A DNA stretch of 64,000 bases from Oceanicola sp. 22II-s10i. GTDB lineage: Bacteria; Pseudomonadota; Alphaproteobacteria; Rhodobacterales; Rhodobacteraceae. The stretch covers positions 1 through 64,000 of the forward strand of contig NZ_AQQU01000007.1 of the NCBI RefSeq assembly GCF_002210105.1, in the 5' to 3' direction. The number at the start of each line of letters is the position of its first letter. The stretch's first letter is position 1. Below the pieces are notes generated by a model. That model made no database searches. It was not told where the DNA came from and was given only the letters and a program-made list of their open reading frames with translations. Shown piece by piece: positions 1 to 9,489 of the stretch. The position numbers were made by a program, and so were the translations under genes.

Positions 1-46
1 CCGCGACTCCCCCCGAAAGTAATTTGGAACCAGAAGAAGCAGGGGA
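1..46 (+). repeat. dispersed intergenic repeat, copy 1 (cut by the window edge)
   Basis: The bases read CCGCGACTCC, a C run, then GAAAGTAATTTGGAACCAG and AAGAAGCAGGGG. The same block recurs near 51211-51246 almost base for base, and in diverged form near 21750-21790 and (minus strand) 19497-19530. The palindromic left half seen in the other copies lies outside the window. It sits just upstream of trmJ and encodes nothing obvious. Confidence 0.75.
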
Positions 47-109
47 CCTGTGCCCTTGTCCCCGTGGGGGTGCGTGGTATGAGGCGGCAGGTTTTTGGAA
101 AGGGTCCAG

Positions 110-844
110 ATGTCACAGCCGGTCTTCGTTCTGGTGCGGCCCCAAATGGGCGAGAACATCGGCGGCGCGGCGCGGGCGATGTGGAATTTCGGGCTGGACC
201 GGATGCGGATGGTCGATCCGCGCGACGGCTGGCCGAACCAGAAGGCGGTGGCGATGGCATCGGGCGCCGGGCGGCTGCTGGACGAGGCGGGGCTGTTCGG
301 CACAACCGCCGAGGCGGTTGGCGATTGCACATGGGTCGTGGCGACGACGGCGCGGGCGCGGGGGCTGACGAAGCCGGTGTTGACGCCGGAGACGGCGATG
401 GCCGAGGCGCGGGCGCGGATCGCGGCGGGCGAAAAGGTCGCGGTGCTGTTCGGGCCCGAGCGTGCGGGGCTGGAGAACGACGACATCGCGCGGGCGAACG
501 CCATCATCAACGTGCCGGTGAACCCGGAGTTCGCCTCACTCAACCTAGCCCAGTGCGTGCTGCTGACGGCCTACGAGTGGAGGCGGCAGACGAATGATGT
601 GCCGGGTGAGCGGGTCGAGATGGCGGGGGCAGACTGGGCCAGTGGCATCGAGGTCGAGAAGCTGGCGGCCCATTACGAGGAACGTCTGGATCAAGCGGGG
701 TTCTTCTTTCCCGAGACCAAGGCGGAGGGGATGAAGATCAACCTGCGCAACCTGTGGTCCCGGATGCGGCTGACCCGCGCGGATGTGCAGATGCTGCATG
801 GCGTGATGCGTCAAATGGTCCGCTGGAAGGAGCGGGGGGAGTGA
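110..844 (+). CDS. trmJ: tRNA (cytidine/uridine-2'-O-)-methyltransferase TrmJ
   Basis: A SPOUT-family RNA ribose methyltransferase of 244 aa. TrmJ enzymes methylate the 2'-OH of nucleotide 32 in the tRNA anticodon loop, using S-adenosylmethionine, in the cytoplasm. The SPOUT motifs are visible: MGENIG at residues 13-18, FGPERAGL at 114-121 and SLNLAQ at 143-148, the last two forming the knotted cofactor pocket. The C-terminal third is the helical extension usual in TrmJ. The ATG at 110 is preferred to an in-frame TTG at 95 because GGAAAGGG lies upstream at about the right distance and the family starts with a short hydrophobic strand here. ctaA follows 52 bp downstream on the same strand. Other SpoU methyltransferases are possible, but TrmJ fits best. 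Confidence 0.88.
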   Translation: MSQPVFVLVRPQMGENIGGAARAMWNFGLDRMRMVDPRDGWPNQKAVAMASGAGRLLDEAGLFGTTAEAVGDCTWVVATTARARGLTKPVLTPETAMAEARARIAAGEKVAVLFGPERAGLENDDIARANAIINVPVNPEFASLNLAQCVLLTAYEWRRQTNDVPGERVEMAGADWASGIEVEKLAAHYEERLDQAGFFFPETKAEGMKINLRNLWSRMRLTRADVQMLHGVMRQMVRWKERGE

Positions 845-896
845 TCTTGCCGCCCCCGGTCCCCGGCTTTAGGTTGCCCGCGAAACGGAGGCAGGG

Positions 897-2033
897 ATGA
901 CCCAGAAACGCAGCATCTTCGAAGAGGTCGGCGAGACGGCGAAGCCGCAGGCGCAGACCGGTGTCATCGACCGCGCCCGGCGCGGGTCGCGCAAGGGCGT
1001 CCGGGCCTGGCTGATCCTGCTGTTCGTCATGGTCGCGGCGATGATCATCGTGGGCGGCCTGACGCGGCTGACCGACAGCGGGCTGTCGATCACCGAGTGG
1101 CGTCCCTTGACGGGGGCCCTGCCGCCGATGAACGAGGCGGCGTGGCAGGCTGAGTTCGAGCGGTATCAGCAGATCCCGCAGTTCGAGCTGCAGAACCACT
1201 GGATGACGCTGGACGACTTCAAGTCGATCTACTGGTGGGAATGGGGCCACCGCCAGCTTGGGCGCGCCATCGGGCTGGTCTGGGCGATCGGCTTTTTCGG
1301 CTTCTGGGCCACGGGCCGTATTCCGCCCGGCTGGCACAGTCGGCTGGTGCTGATCGGCGCGCTTGGCGGCGTTCAGGGGGCGGTCGGCTGGTGGATGGTG
1401 GCTTCGGGGCTGGAAGGGACGATGCTGAGCGTCGCGTCCTACCGGCTGGCGACGCATCTGGGGCTGGCCTTCATCATCCTCGGCTTCATCGCCTGGTTCG
1501 TCCTGTCGCTGTCGCGCGAGGAACGGGACCTGATGCAGGCCCGCCGCCTGCGGGAACGCCGGCAGTTCGGTGTGGCGACCGGCTGGATGCATTTCGCTTT
1601 CCTGCAGATCCTGATCGGGGCGCTGGTGGCGGGGATCGACGCCGGGCGGTCCTATACCGACTGGCCGACCATCGGCGGCGGCTGGCTGCCGCCCGATCCC
1701 TGGATGATCTCGCCCGCCTGGCGCAACTTCCTCGAGAACCCGGCCCTCGTGCAGTTCGTGCACCGCTGCGTCGGTTACCTGCTGTTCCTCTATTCGATCA
1801 TGGCGCTGCTGCGCGGCCGCCGGTCTGCGCATCGGGCGACGCGCGGGGCCTTCACCGTGGCCTTTGCCGCGCTGACCGGGCAGGTGGCTCTGGGCATCTA
1901 CACCGTCATGACCGGGGCGCCGGCGCAGGTGGCGATCCTGCACCAGATGCTGGCCATCGCGGTCTTTGTCCTCATCCTCAGGGCGCGGTTCCTCGCGGCC
2001 TATCCGATCGCAAGCACCATCCGCGGAGGCTGA
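897..2033 (+). CDS. ctaA: heme A synthase (CtaA/Cox15)
   Basis: Integral membrane enzyme of 378 aa that oxidises the C8 methyl of heme O to the formyl group of heme A, for aa3-type cytochrome oxidases. Eight hydrophobic segments can be read (first at about residues 36-55). The four conserved heme-ligand histidines are present at about H118 (in WEWGHRQLGR), H187 (ATHLGL), H289 (FVHRCVGY) and H349 (ILHQML). The N-terminal 35 residues are a basic cytosolic tail. An AACGGAGGCAGGG Shine-Dalgarno precedes the ATG. It is the long alphaproteobacterial/mitochondrial Cox15 type. The next gene starts one base after its stop, so the two are probably cotranscribed, although their functions do not look related. 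Confidence 0.95.
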   Translation: MTQKRSIFEEVGETAKPQAQTGVIDRARRGSRKGVRAWLILLFVMVAAMIIVGGLTRLTDSGLSITEWRPLTGALPPMNEAAWQAEFERYQQIPQFELQNHWMTLDDFKSIYWWEWGHRQLGRAIGLVWAIGFFGFWATGRIPPGWHSRLVLIGALGGVQGAVGWWMVASGLEGTMLSVASYRLATHLGLAFIILGFIAWFVLSLSREERDLMQARRLRERRQFGVATGWMHFAFLQILIGALVAGIDAGRSYTDWPTIGGGWLPPDPWMISPAWRNFLENPALVQFVHRCVGYLLFLYSIMALLRGRRSAHRATRGAFTVAFAALTGQVALGIYTVMTGAPAQVAILHQMLAIAVFVLILRARFLAAYPIASTIRGG

Positions 2034-2034
2034 C

Positions 2035-3519
2035 ATGATCCCCAATGACGCGATGACCGCGCTGTTCGAATACCAGCGCGAGACCGAGGCGCTGGCGCAG
2101 GTGGCCGGACGGCTGGGCTGGGACCAGGAGACGATGATGCCACGCGGCGCAGCGCTCCAGCGGGGCGAGGAGATGGCGGCGATGGAAGGCGTGCTGCACG
2201 CCCGCCGCACCGATCCGCGCGTTGGCGAGTGGCTGGCGGCGACCGAGGGGCAGGCGGCGGACGAGGTGTCGGCGGCAAAGCTGCGGCTGATCCGGCGGGC
2301 CTATGACCGGGCGGTCAAGGTGCCGGCGAAGCTGGCGTCCGAGATCGCGCGGGTGACATCCGTCGCGCAGGGCCAGTGGGCCGAGGCGCGGGCACGGGAC
2401 GATTTCGCGGCCTTCGCGCCGGTGCTGGAGCAGGTCGTGCGCCTGAAGCGCGAGGAAGGCGCGGCGCTCGCGGCGGGCGGCAATGTCTATGACGCGATGC
2501 TGGACGATTACGAGCCGGGGATGAGGGCGGCGGAGCTGGAGGCGATGTTCGCCGAGATGCGGCCGCGCCTGGTGGCGCTGCGCGAGGCGATTCTGGAAAA
2601 GCCGGAGCCTGCGGCTCTGACCGGCGAGTTCCCCGAGAGCTCGCAGCTGGCGCTGTCGACCAAGCTGGCGGCGACCTTCGGCTATGACTTCACGCGCGGG
2701 CGGATCGACAAGGCCGTGCATCCGTTCAGCTCGGGCTCCGGCAGCGACGTGCGGATCACGACACGGACCAATCCGACGGATCCGTTCAACTGCTTCTACT
2801 CGACGATCCACGAGGTAGGGCACGCCTGTTATGAGCAGGGGATCGACGCCGACTATGCGCTGACGCCGCTCGGGCAGGGGGTGTCGATGGGCGTCCACGA
2901 AAGCCAGAGCCGGATCTACGAGAACCAACTGGGCCGGTCGCGGGCGTTCACGGGGTGGCTGTTCGGGCAGATGCAGGGCGTGTTCGGCGACATCGGCGTC
3001 GACACCCCGGAGGCGTTCTTTGCCGCCGTGAACCGGGTGCAGCGCGACTTCATCCGGACCGAGGCGGACGAGGTGCAATACAACCTGCACATCATGCTGC
3101 GCTTTGACCTGGAACGCGCGCTGATCGCGGGCGACCTGAAGCCGGGCGAGTTGGAAGGCGCGTGGAACGAGCGGTTCGAACGGGACTTCGGCTATGCCGT
3201 GCCGCGCGCGGCGCTCGGGTGCCTGCAGGATGTGCACTGGTCGGTGGGGCTGTTCGGCTATTTCCCGACCTACAGCCTTGGCAACGTCTATGCCGGCTGC
3301 CTGCACCGGGCAATGCGGGGCGATCTGCCGGATCTGGATGCGCAGCTTGCGCAGGGCGACACCGCATCGGCCACGTCGTGGCTGCGCGAGAAGGTGCAGC
3401 GGCACGGTGGCCTCTACCGCCCGCGCGACGTCATCACACGCGCCTGTGGCGAGGCGCCTTCGGCGGGGCCGCTGCTGGATTACATCGAGGCAAAGTTCGG
3501 CGCGATCTACGGCCTCTGA
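2035..3519 (+). CDS. metallocarboxypeptidase, family M32 (Taq type)
   Basis: A 494-aa zinc carboxypeptidase expected to release C-terminal residues from cytosolic peptides. The zinc motif HEVGH is at residues 259-263 and the second M32 signature HESQSR at 288-293, which supplies the third ligand region. The conserved NPTDPF block precedes the HEXXH, and IRTEADEVQYNLH follows, as in the Taq enzyme. Length matches the family (about 490-510). The ATG at 2035 is chosen because it directly follows the ctaA stop (one-base gap) and opens the family's usual N-terminal helix; a longer reading frame starting inside ctaA is not needed. A 9-bp perfect stem-loop follows at 3531. Confidence 0.93.
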   Translation: MIPNDAMTALFEYQRETEALAQVAGRLGWDQETMMPRGAALQRGEEMAAMEGVLHARRTDPRVGEWLAATEGQAADEVSAAKLRLIRRAYDRAVKVPAKLASEIARVTSVAQGQWAEARARDDFAAFAPVLEQVVRLKREEGAALAAGGNVYDAMLDDYEPGMRAAELEAMFAEMRPRLVALREAILEKPEPAALTGEFPESSQLALSTKLAATFGYDFTRGRIDKAVHPFSSGSGSDVRITTRTNPTDPFNCFYSTIHEVGHACYEQGIDADYALTPLGQGVSMGVHESQSRIYENQLGRSRAFTGWLFGQMQGVFGDIGVDTPEAFFAAVNRVQRDFIRTEADEVQYNLHIMLRFDLERALIAGDLKPGELEGAWNERFERDFGYAVPRAALGCLQDVHWSVGLFGYFPTYSLGNVYAGCLHRAMRGDLPDLDAQLAQGDTASATSWLREKVQRHGGLYRPRDVITRACGEAPSAGPLLDYIEAKFGAIYGL

Positions 3520-3530
3520 TCCCGGAAAAA

Positions 3531-3555
3531 TGGGCCGGCTGTTCAGGCCGGCCCA
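3531..3555 (+). terminator. stem-loop after the M32 carboxypeptidase gene
   Basis: TGGGCCGGC (3531-3539), 7-base loop, GCCGGCCCA (3547-3555) is a perfect 9-bp stem 11 bases after the stop codon. There is no strong T run behind it, so termination is inferred from position and stem strength. Confidence 0.55.
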
Positions 3556-3901
3556 GTGACGAAGGGATTGACGGGGTAGAAGCGTCAAACCACCATGTGC
3601 CCCCACGCTCCGCGACGAGAGATTGCCACGGCGCCGAACACGCAAACAGCGTGGGGACGGATCCGGCTGCCACCAACGAGGTCGGCACCCGAAATAGGAA
3701 ATCCGTCTGCGACAGCATCGGGGATTTGCCAGAAAGCCGGAGTGATGCGGGGCCCGAGCGTTTGCGCCACGCCCCTTATCCTCAGTTGCCGTTGATGGCT
3801 TGCCTCAATGCTCGCGTGAGTCAGTTATGCACGTATAGGTGGAAGTCCCAACCCGGAAAGCTGCACGTTTCGGCTTGCAGAAATGCAAAGCGGCATACGG
3901 G
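3556..3901. other. gene-free stretch between the M32 carboxypeptidase and lysR genes
   Basis: About 345 bp between two convergent genes. It is less GC-biased than its neighbours. Short open frames exist on both strands, but none has a convincing start signal, codon bias or recognisable product. No tRNA or strong terminator for the lysR gene was seen. It could hold a decayed gene; nothing more can be supported. Confidence 0.5.
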
Positions 3902-4753
3902 TCACACCGATGGCCATTTGTCCGGTGCATTCGAGAACCGTTCGGCGATCCAATCCGCGACCTTGCGCACCAGAGGGTCCCGGCGGCGGGTTTCGTGAAA
4001 CGCCAGGTAGATCGGCGCCTCGATGTCGTCCAGTTCGGGATCGAGCCGCTCCAGACCTTCTTCGTGCGCGGCGGCAATGCTGGGCATCAGGCCGGGCAGA
4101 CGGGTGGATTTTGCAGAGTTTACAACTTCATGCAACGTTTCCACCCGGAAATACGGATCGCGGCCACCCATCATTTCACGGGCCCGCTGCATGGCTGGTT
4201 GCTTGTCATGGGCCTTGACCAGTCCGATCCACGTTCCGTCGCGCGGGGAGTCGGGGTAGCCGAAGACGTTCATCGTCATCTTGCCAAGGTAGCGGACCAC
4301 CAGACGGCCCTGGCTGGGGCGGGTCGGCACGACGATTATGTCGTTTTCCCCCAGTGCTTCCGTGAACATCTGCGAGTTGAACGTGATCGACAGCTGAGGT
4401 TCGGCCTCGAGGAAGCTGCGCAACGCAGGGTAGAGGAGATAGGTCGAGATCGCAGGCGGGCAGCCGATGGCGACGTTGCCCTTGCCGCCGGTATCGACGC
4501 TGTCCTTGGCATTCAGATATGTCGCGATCTCGTGCTCGAACGACGTGACCGTTTCGATCAGGTCCGCGATCGCCTCGTTCGCGCTCCAGCCGTCCGGCGT
4601 CTTGACGAACAGGTCAAAGCCAAGTGTCTCGCCCAGCCGTCCGAGCCGACGTGAAACCGTTGCAGGATTGGTGTCGAGCAGCCGTGCCGCGGCGCTCATG
4701 CTCCCGGTTTTGTGCACCGCCACAAGGTAGCGCAGGTCGTCCCAATTCTTCAT
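3902..4753 (-). CDS. LysR-type transcriptional regulator
   Basis: A 283-aa LysR-family regulator. Residues 3-62 form the winged helix-turn-helix (KTGSMSAAARLL as the first HTH helix and NPATVSRRLGRLGETLGF as the recognition part). Residues 90-280 are the periplasmic-binding-protein-like effector domain, with the usual alternating strand-helix pattern (for example GNVAIGCPP). The effector cannot be told from the sequence. It lies 29 bp downstream of gyrA on the same strand with only a weak Shine-Dalgarno (GGGAC), so it may be read partly from the gyrA transcript. LysR genes often control a divergent neighbour, but none is present here. Confidence 0.9.
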   Translation of the reverse strand: MKNWDDLRYLVAVHKTGSMSAAARLLDTNPATVSRRLGRLGETLGFDLFVKTPDGWSANEAIADLIETVTSFEHEIATYLNAKDSVDTGGKGNVAIGCPPAISTYLLYPALRSFLEAEPQLSITFNSQMFTEALGENDIIVVPTRPSQGRLVVRYLGKMTMNVFGYPDSPRDGTWIGLVKAHDKQPAMQRAREMMGGRDPYFRVETLHEVVNSAKSTRLPGLMPSIAAAHEEGLERLDPELDDIEAPIYLAFHETRRRDPLVRKVADWIAERFSNAPDKWPSV

Positions 4754-4782
4754 GTCTTGTCCCGGAACCCCGTACCGGTTGT

Positions 4783-7533
4783 TCAGTCCTGAGCGGGGCC
4801 TTCCTCCGCACCGGACTCGTCCAATTCTTCTCCCTGCTCCGCGATGCGGGCAACGGATACGACCACTTCGTCGGTGCCTGTGTTGAAGACCTTGACCCCA
4901 CCGGCAGATCTGGACCGGAACGAGATACCGTCAACAGGCACGCGGATGGATTGACCGCGCGACGTGACGAGCATGATCTGGTCGTCCATCTCGACCGGGA
5001 AGGAGGCGACGACGGCGCCGCCGCGCATCGCCCGGTCCATTGCCGCCACGCCCTGACCGCCGCGTCCGCGCACGGGGTAGTCGTGCGAGGAGGACAGCTT
5101 GCCCGCGCCACCGGCGGTAATGGTCAGGATCAGGTTTTCGGCCGCCGACATCTCGGCATAGCGCTCAGGCGACAGCTGGCCGGCCTCGACCGCCTCGTCG
5201 TCATCGTCCTGCGCCTCGTCCTCGGTCACGCCGGCCATCAGGCGGCGCTGCTTCAGGTAGGCGGCACGTTGCTGCGGATCGGCTTCGAAGTGCCGGATGA
5301 CCGACATCGACACGACCTGATCGCCGTCCTGCAGCCGGATCCCCCGCACGCCGGTCGAATCGCGGCCCTTGAACACGCGCACATCGGTGGTGGGGAAGCG
5401 GATCGCGCGGCCGGATTCCGTCACCAGCATCATGTCGTCGTCCTCGGACGCGATGCGCGCGTTCACCAGTTCCACGCCCTCGGGCAGTTTCATCGCGATC
5501 TTGCCGTTGCGCATGACGTTGGTGAAATCGCTCAGCGCGTTGCGGCGCACGTCGCCTTCGGTCGTGGCGAACACGATCTGCAGCGAATCCCAGTCTTCCT
5601 CGTCCCGGTCGACCGGCATGATCGCGGCGATGGAAACGCCCTGCGGGATCGGCAGGATGTTGATGATCGCCTTCCCGCGCGAGGTCCGACCGCCGAGCGG
5701 CAGGCGCCAGCACTTGAGCTTGTAGACCATCCCGTCGGTGGTGAAGAAAAGCAGCTGCGTATGGGTGTTCGCGACGAAGAGCGAGGTGACGATGTCGTCG
5801 TCCTTGAGCCCGCCGCCGGACAGACCCTTGCCGCCGCGTTTCTGCGCGCGGTAGTCGGCCAGTGGGGTGCGCTTGATGTAGCCGCCCTGCGTCACGGTGA
5901 CGACCATGTCCTCACGCTCGATGAGGTCTTCGTCCTCCATGTCGCCGGACCAGTCGACGATCTCGGTGCGACGGGGGACGGCGAACAGTTCGCGCACCTC
6001 GCGAAGTTCGTCCCCGATGATCCCCATGATCCGCTCGCGCGAGCCGAGGATTTCGAGGTAGTCCTTGATCTTGCCCGCCAGTTCCTCGAGCTCGTCCGTC
6101 ACTTCCTTGACGCCGAGCTGGGTCAGGCGCTGGAGGCGCAGTTCGAGGATCGCACGGGCCTGCGTCTCGGACAGGTTGTAGGTGCCATCCTCGTTCATCG
6201 TATGCGTCGGATCGTCGATCAGGCGGATGTAGCCCGCGATCTCGGCGGCCGGCCAGCGGCGTTCCATCAGGCGTTCGCGGGCCTCGGCGGCATCGGCGGA
6301 GGCACGGATGGTCGCGACGACCTCGTCCACGTTCGACACGGCGACGGCTAGACCGCACAGGATGTGGCTGCGTTCGCGCGCCTTGCGCAGTTCATAGGCC
6401 GTGCGGCGGGCGACGACCTCTTCGCGGAAGGTGATGAACGAGGCGAGGAAGCCGTGCAGCGTCAGCGTTTCCGGCTTGCCGCCGTTCAGCGCCAGCATGT
6501 TGCAGCCGAACGAGATCTGCATCGGCGTGAAGCGCCAGAGCTGGTTCAGAACCACGTCGGCGGTTGCATCGCGCTTCAGCTCGATCACAACGCGGACGCC
6601 GTGGCGGTCGGATTCGTCCTGCACGTGGGCAATGCCCTCGATCCGCTTTTCGCGGACGTGCTCGGCGATCTTCTCGATCATCGCGGCCTTGTTCACCTGA
6701 TAGGGGATCTCGTCCACGATGATCGCCCAGCGATCCTTGCGCAGCTCCTCGACATGGGTCTTGGCGCGCACGATGACGCTGCCACGGCCCTCGAGATACG
6801 CTTTCCGCGCGCCGGAGCGGCCGAGGATGTGTCCGCCGGTCGGGAAGTCGGGGCCGGGGACATATTCGATCAGGCCCTCGGTCGACAGGTCGGGGTTCTC
6901 GATCAGGGCCAGCGTGGCGTCGATCACCTCGCCCAGGTTGTGGGGCGGGATGTTGGTCGCCATGCCGACGGCGATGCCGCCCGCGCCGTTGACCAGCATG
7001 TTGGGAAAGCGTGCGGGCAGGACGGTCGGTTCACGGTCCTTGCCGTCGTAGTTCAGCTGGAAATCGACGGTGTCCTTGTCGATGTCCGCCAGCAGGTAGC
7101 CCGCCGCCTTGGCCATCCGCACCTCGGTGTAACGGAAGGCCGCGGCCTTGTCCCCGTCCATGGAGCCGAAGTTGCCCTGGCCATCCAGCAGCGGCAGGGA
7201 CATGGAGAAGTCCTGCGCCATCCGCACAAGGGCGTCGTAGATCGCGGAGTCGCCGTGCGGGTGATACTTGCCCATGGCATCCGCCACGGGGCGCGAGGAT
7301 TTCCGATAGGGCTTGTCGAAGGTGTTGCCGACCTCATGCATGGCAAAAAGGATACGCCTGTGCACAGGTTTTAGGCCGTCGCGCAGATCCGGAATCGCAC
7401 GGGCGACGATGACGCTCATCGCGTAGTCGAGGTAGGAAACCCGCATCTCGTCGGTGATCGACACCGACGGACCCTCGTAGGACGAGCGCGGTTTTTCTTC
7501 TTCGTTATCAGGGGGTTCGGGCGTATCGCTCAC
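4783..7533 (-). CDS. gyrA: DNA gyrase subunit A
   Basis: The breakage-reunion subunit of gyrase, 916 aa, which with GyrB introduces negative supercoils. The catalytic tyrosine is Y135 in AAFRYTEVR. The quinolone-determining region [11 protein letters not shown] has the wild-type Ser96 and Asp100 (Ser83 and Asp87 in E. coli numbering). The C-terminal domain begins with the GyrA box (QKRGGKG, near residue 565), which wraps DNA and separates gyrase from topoisomerase IV. The first 20 residues and the last 30 are acidic and poorly conserved. The start codon is GTG at 7531-7533 with AAGG eight bases upstream. A promoter is visible at 7579-7608. Confidence 0.97.
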   Translation of the reverse strand: MSDTPEPPDNEEEKPRSSYEGPSVSITDEMRVSYLDYAMSVIVARAIPDLRDGLKPVHRRILFAMHEVGNTFDKPYRKSSRPVADAMGKYHPHGDSAIYDALVRMAQDFSMSLPLLDGQGNFGSMDGDKAAAFRYTEVRMAKAAGYLLADIDKDTVDFQLNYDGKDREPTVLPARFPNMLVNGAGGIAVGMATNIPPHNLGEVIDATLALIENPDLSTEGLIEYVPGPDFPTGGHILGRSGARKAYLEGRGSVIVRAKTHVEELRKDRWAIIVDEIPYQVNKAAMIEKIAEHVREKRIEGIAHVQDESDRHGVRVVIELKRDATADVVLNQLWRFTPMQISFGCNMLALNGGKPETLTLHGFLASFITFREEVVARRTAYELRKARERSHILCGLAVAVSNVDEVVATIRASADAAEARERLMERRWPAAEIAGYIRLIDDPTHTMNEDGTYNLSETQARAILELRLQRLTQLGVKEVTDELEELAGKIKDYLEILGSRERIMGIIGDELREVRELFAVPRRTEIVDWSGDMEDEDLIEREDMVVTVTQGGYIKRTPLADYRAQKRGGKGLSGGGLKDDDIVTSLFVANTHTQLLFFTTDGMVYKLKCWRLPLGGRTSRGKAIINILPIPQGVSIAAIMPVDRDEEDWDSLQIVFATTEGDVRRNALSDFTNVMRNGKIAMKLPEGVELVNARIASEDDDMMLVTESGRAIRFPTTDVRVFKGRDSTGVRGIRLQDGDQVVSMSVIRHFEADPQQRAAYLKQRRLMAGVTEDEAQDDDDEAVEAGQLSPERYAEMSAAENLILTITAGGAGKLSSSHDYPVRGRGGQGVAAMDRAMRGGAVVASFPVEMDDQIMLVTSRGQSIRVPVDGISFRSRSAGGVKVFNTGTDEVVVSVARIAEQGEELDESGAEEGPAQD

Positions 7534-7578
7534 GAAGTCAACCTTGTCCGGAGAGGCATTCTATATCTAGTCGCGCGG

Positions 7579-7608
7579 ACTATAGCATCGCCAATATGAG
7601 GGGTGCAA
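7579..7608 (-). promoter_or_regulatory. predicted sigma-70 promoter of gyrA
   Basis: On the minus strand, TTGCAC (complement of 7603-7608), an 18-bp spacer and TATAGT (complement of 7579-7584). Transcription would start near 7572, leaving a leader of about 40 bases before the gyrA GTG. Supported only by hexamer match and position. Confidence 0.5.
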
Positions 7609-7725
7609 TGATGCCCCGGCATCCCCTTTGGCAGCCGGGCTTGTGATGTGCCAACATACTGTTTTTGTTGAAAACTAATTCTGTTGCGGCATCCTTTTCA
7701 TATGCACCCTTCCAGGAGGCTTCAT

Positions 7726-7995
7726 ATGAGTGCAACCGAGACCGAACTGATGCTCAGGGGATACGGGCTGACGACTGCCGAATTCTTCTACCGGATGCCC
7801 GACTATACCCACGTCCTGAACAGCTTCATCTGGCAGGACTACGACATCGCCCCCGACCATCCGCGATTGTTCAAGTTCATCGAGTTCTGGCAGCGCGAGA
7901 TCGAGGGGCCGCTGCATTCGGTCAGGTTCACGCACCGCAAGGAACTTTCGCCCGGCCGCTGGCGCAATGTCGTGGGCGAGCTGAAGCTGCACTGA
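7726..7995 (+). CDS. usg: Usg family protein
   Basis: An 89-aa soluble protein of the Usg family, first noted next to tryptophan-biosynthesis genes in Caulobacter and Rhizobium; its biochemical role is not established. The full family pattern is present, including GLTTAEFFYRMPDY near residues 14-27, the LNSFIWQDYD block and REIEGPLHSVRFTH near 62-75. The ATG at 7726 is preceded by a strong AGGAGG (7714-7719), which decides it over an upstream in-frame ATG. Here it stands alone, between gyrA (divergent) and a TPR gene (convergent), with no trp genes nearby. A hairpin terminator follows. Confidence 0.9.
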   Translation: MSATETELMLRGYGLTTAEFFYRMPDYTHVLNSFIWQDYDIAPDHPRLFKFIEFWQREIEGPLHSVRFTHRKELSPGRWRNVVGELKLH

Positions 7996-8004
7996 GGGCG
8001 TCCG

Positions 8005-8025
8005 GGCCGGGCGCTTGGCCCGGCC
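8005..8025. terminator. bidirectional stem-loop between convergent usg and TPR genes
   Basis: GGCCGGGC (8005-8012), loop GCTTG, GCCCGGCC (8018-8025): a perfect 8-bp GC stem in the 39-bp gap between two convergent stop codons. No T run, so called from position and stem. Confidence 0.55.
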
Positions 8026-8034
8026 TGCGCGCGG

Positions 8035-9312
8035 TCAGGCGTAGCCGGCGACGGGGGCGGATTGCCGGAACACGGGGCGTCGGGTCGCGACCGTCCGGTG
8101 CGCCTCGTCCCCGCGTCCGGTCTTGAGCAGCAGGTTCACATAGGTCAGTTCCAGCAGGTCCCGTTGCGCACGGCTGCCCCCCAGTCTGGCGTGATCGGCC
8201 ATGGCGGGCGTCAGAAGGTCCAGCGCCGCATCCCACTCTCCCCGCGCGATTGCTCCCCAGGCCCGCGCAACGGGGCGGACCAGATCGGCGGCGAAGCCGC
8301 GGCTCGCCTCGGCCAGCGGGGCCAGCCGGTCGCCGTTTCCGGCCATCGCATGGGCCAGCGCGCTGTGGATGTCGGCAAAGCTCATGCCCGGATCGGGAAA
8401 GAACCTGGCGGCGTAATCGCTGATCACCCGCCAGCGCTCCGGTGCGACGGTCATGCCCGCAAGGTCCGCGCGGTAGAGCAGGGCCGCCGCGTCGGTCAGG
8501 ACGTTGACCGGGATGGAGTGTGACGCCTCGGGCGCGATCGCGGTGTCGTAGATCGACCAGAGCTCCGCCTCGTCCGACTGCTCCAGCGCCCAGAGGGCGC
8601 GGTGCCAGCTCAGGTGTCCGTGCAGCAGCGAGCGCGTGTCGTAATCCCTGATCCACTCCGCCAGATAGGCGCGGCCGGTATCGCTTTCGCCCTGTTCGTA
8701 AAGCGTATGCGCCTTGAAATGCGAGGCGTTGGCGTTCGCGTTGTTCAGCGACAGCGAGCGGTCCATCAGCGTCATCGCCTCGTCCAGCCGCCCGACTTCG
8801 CACAGCGCCTGTCCGTGCACGCTCAGAACCCACCAGTCATCGCCCAGTGCATCGTACAGACGGGAGGTATAGGCGACCTGGTGGCTTTCGCGCCCCGGTT
8901 CGCCCGAGACGCCGATCAGGCCGAAGATATTGGTGCAGAGCTGCGCGGCGAGGATATCCCGCGGATGCTCGCGGACATGGGCGATGACCGCCTGCCGCGC
9001 CTCGACGGCGCGTCCGGCCAGCAGCAGGTCGAAGATGGCGATGTGATCCGCCTCGCGGCTGCTGACAGTGTCCCTGGCGGCTTTCGCAGCTTCGATGGCC
9101 TGCTTGGCGCCCGGCATGTCGGCCTCGTACATCCGCGCCCGCGCCAAACCGACATGGGCCAGCGCGAATCCTGGATCGGCGGTCAGGGCCCGAGAAAACG
9201 CGGCGCTTGCCCCGTGGGAGGCTTCCAGCAGGTGGTCGATACCGGCAACGTAGGCGTCCCGTGCGTCGGCGCTCTGCGTGGTCAGCGGCAGTCCGTAGCG
9301 ATCCTTGAGCAT
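8035..9312 (-). CDS. tetratricopeptide repeat protein, TTC38-like
   Basis: A 425-aa soluble helical repeat protein resembling the TTC38 family found in bacteria and animals, whose function is not known. The pattern is visible in DDWWVLSVHGQALCEVGRLDEA and in the block SWHRALWALEQSDEAELWSIYD followed by NVLTDAAALLYRAD, which is diagnostic for this family. No signal peptide or catalytic motif was found. The start at 9312 is chosen over a longer frame because GGGAGGATTGAG immediately precedes that ATG. A second, unrelated-looking TPR protein lies at 17744-19420. Confidence 0.8.
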   Translation of the reverse strand: MLKDRYGLPLTTQSADARDAYVAGIDHLLEASHGASAAFSRALTADPGFALAHVGLARARMYEADMPGAKQAIEAAKAARDTVSSREADHIAIFDLLLAGRAVEARQAVIAHVREHPRDILAAQLCTNIFGLIGVSGEPGRESHQVAYTSRLYDALGDDWWVLSVHGQALCEVGRLDEAMTLMDRSLSLNNANANASHFKAHTLYEQGESDTGRAYLAEWIRDYDTRSLLHGHLSWHRALWALEQSDEAELWSIYDTAIAPEASHSIPVNVLTDAAALLYRADLAGMTVAPERWRVISDYAARFFPDPGMSFADIHSALAHAMAGNGDRLAPLAEASRGFAADLVRPVARAWGAIARGEWDAALDLLTPAMADHARLGGSRAQRDLLELTYVNLLLKTGRGDEAHRTVATRRPVFRQSAPVAGYA

Positions 9313-9416
9313 CTCAATCCTCCCAACACCTCGGGAGGGATCATGCACCTGCGAACGGATTCTTGGAACGATCTTGCGAATACACGGCCGGAAGACCCGC
9401 CCCGCCGCCATGTGAA

Positions 9417-9444
9417 AGGCCTCCGGAAATCACTCCGGAGGCCT
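9417..9444 (-). terminator. terminator of the SYLF lipoprotein gene
   Basis: AGGCCTCCGGA (9417-9427), loop, TCCGGAGGCCT (9434-9444): an 11-bp perfect stem, followed on the minus strand by TTTCAC. It lies 46-73 bases after the stop codon of the 9490-10050 gene. Confidence 0.75.
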
Positions 9445-9489
9445 GCATTGCGTCGCGAACGTTCCAGCCCGCCCCTTAGCGAAACGCGA

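Noticed and set aside
3556-3901. Short genes in the gap before lysR
   Set aside because: Small frames on both strands lack start signals and codon bias.
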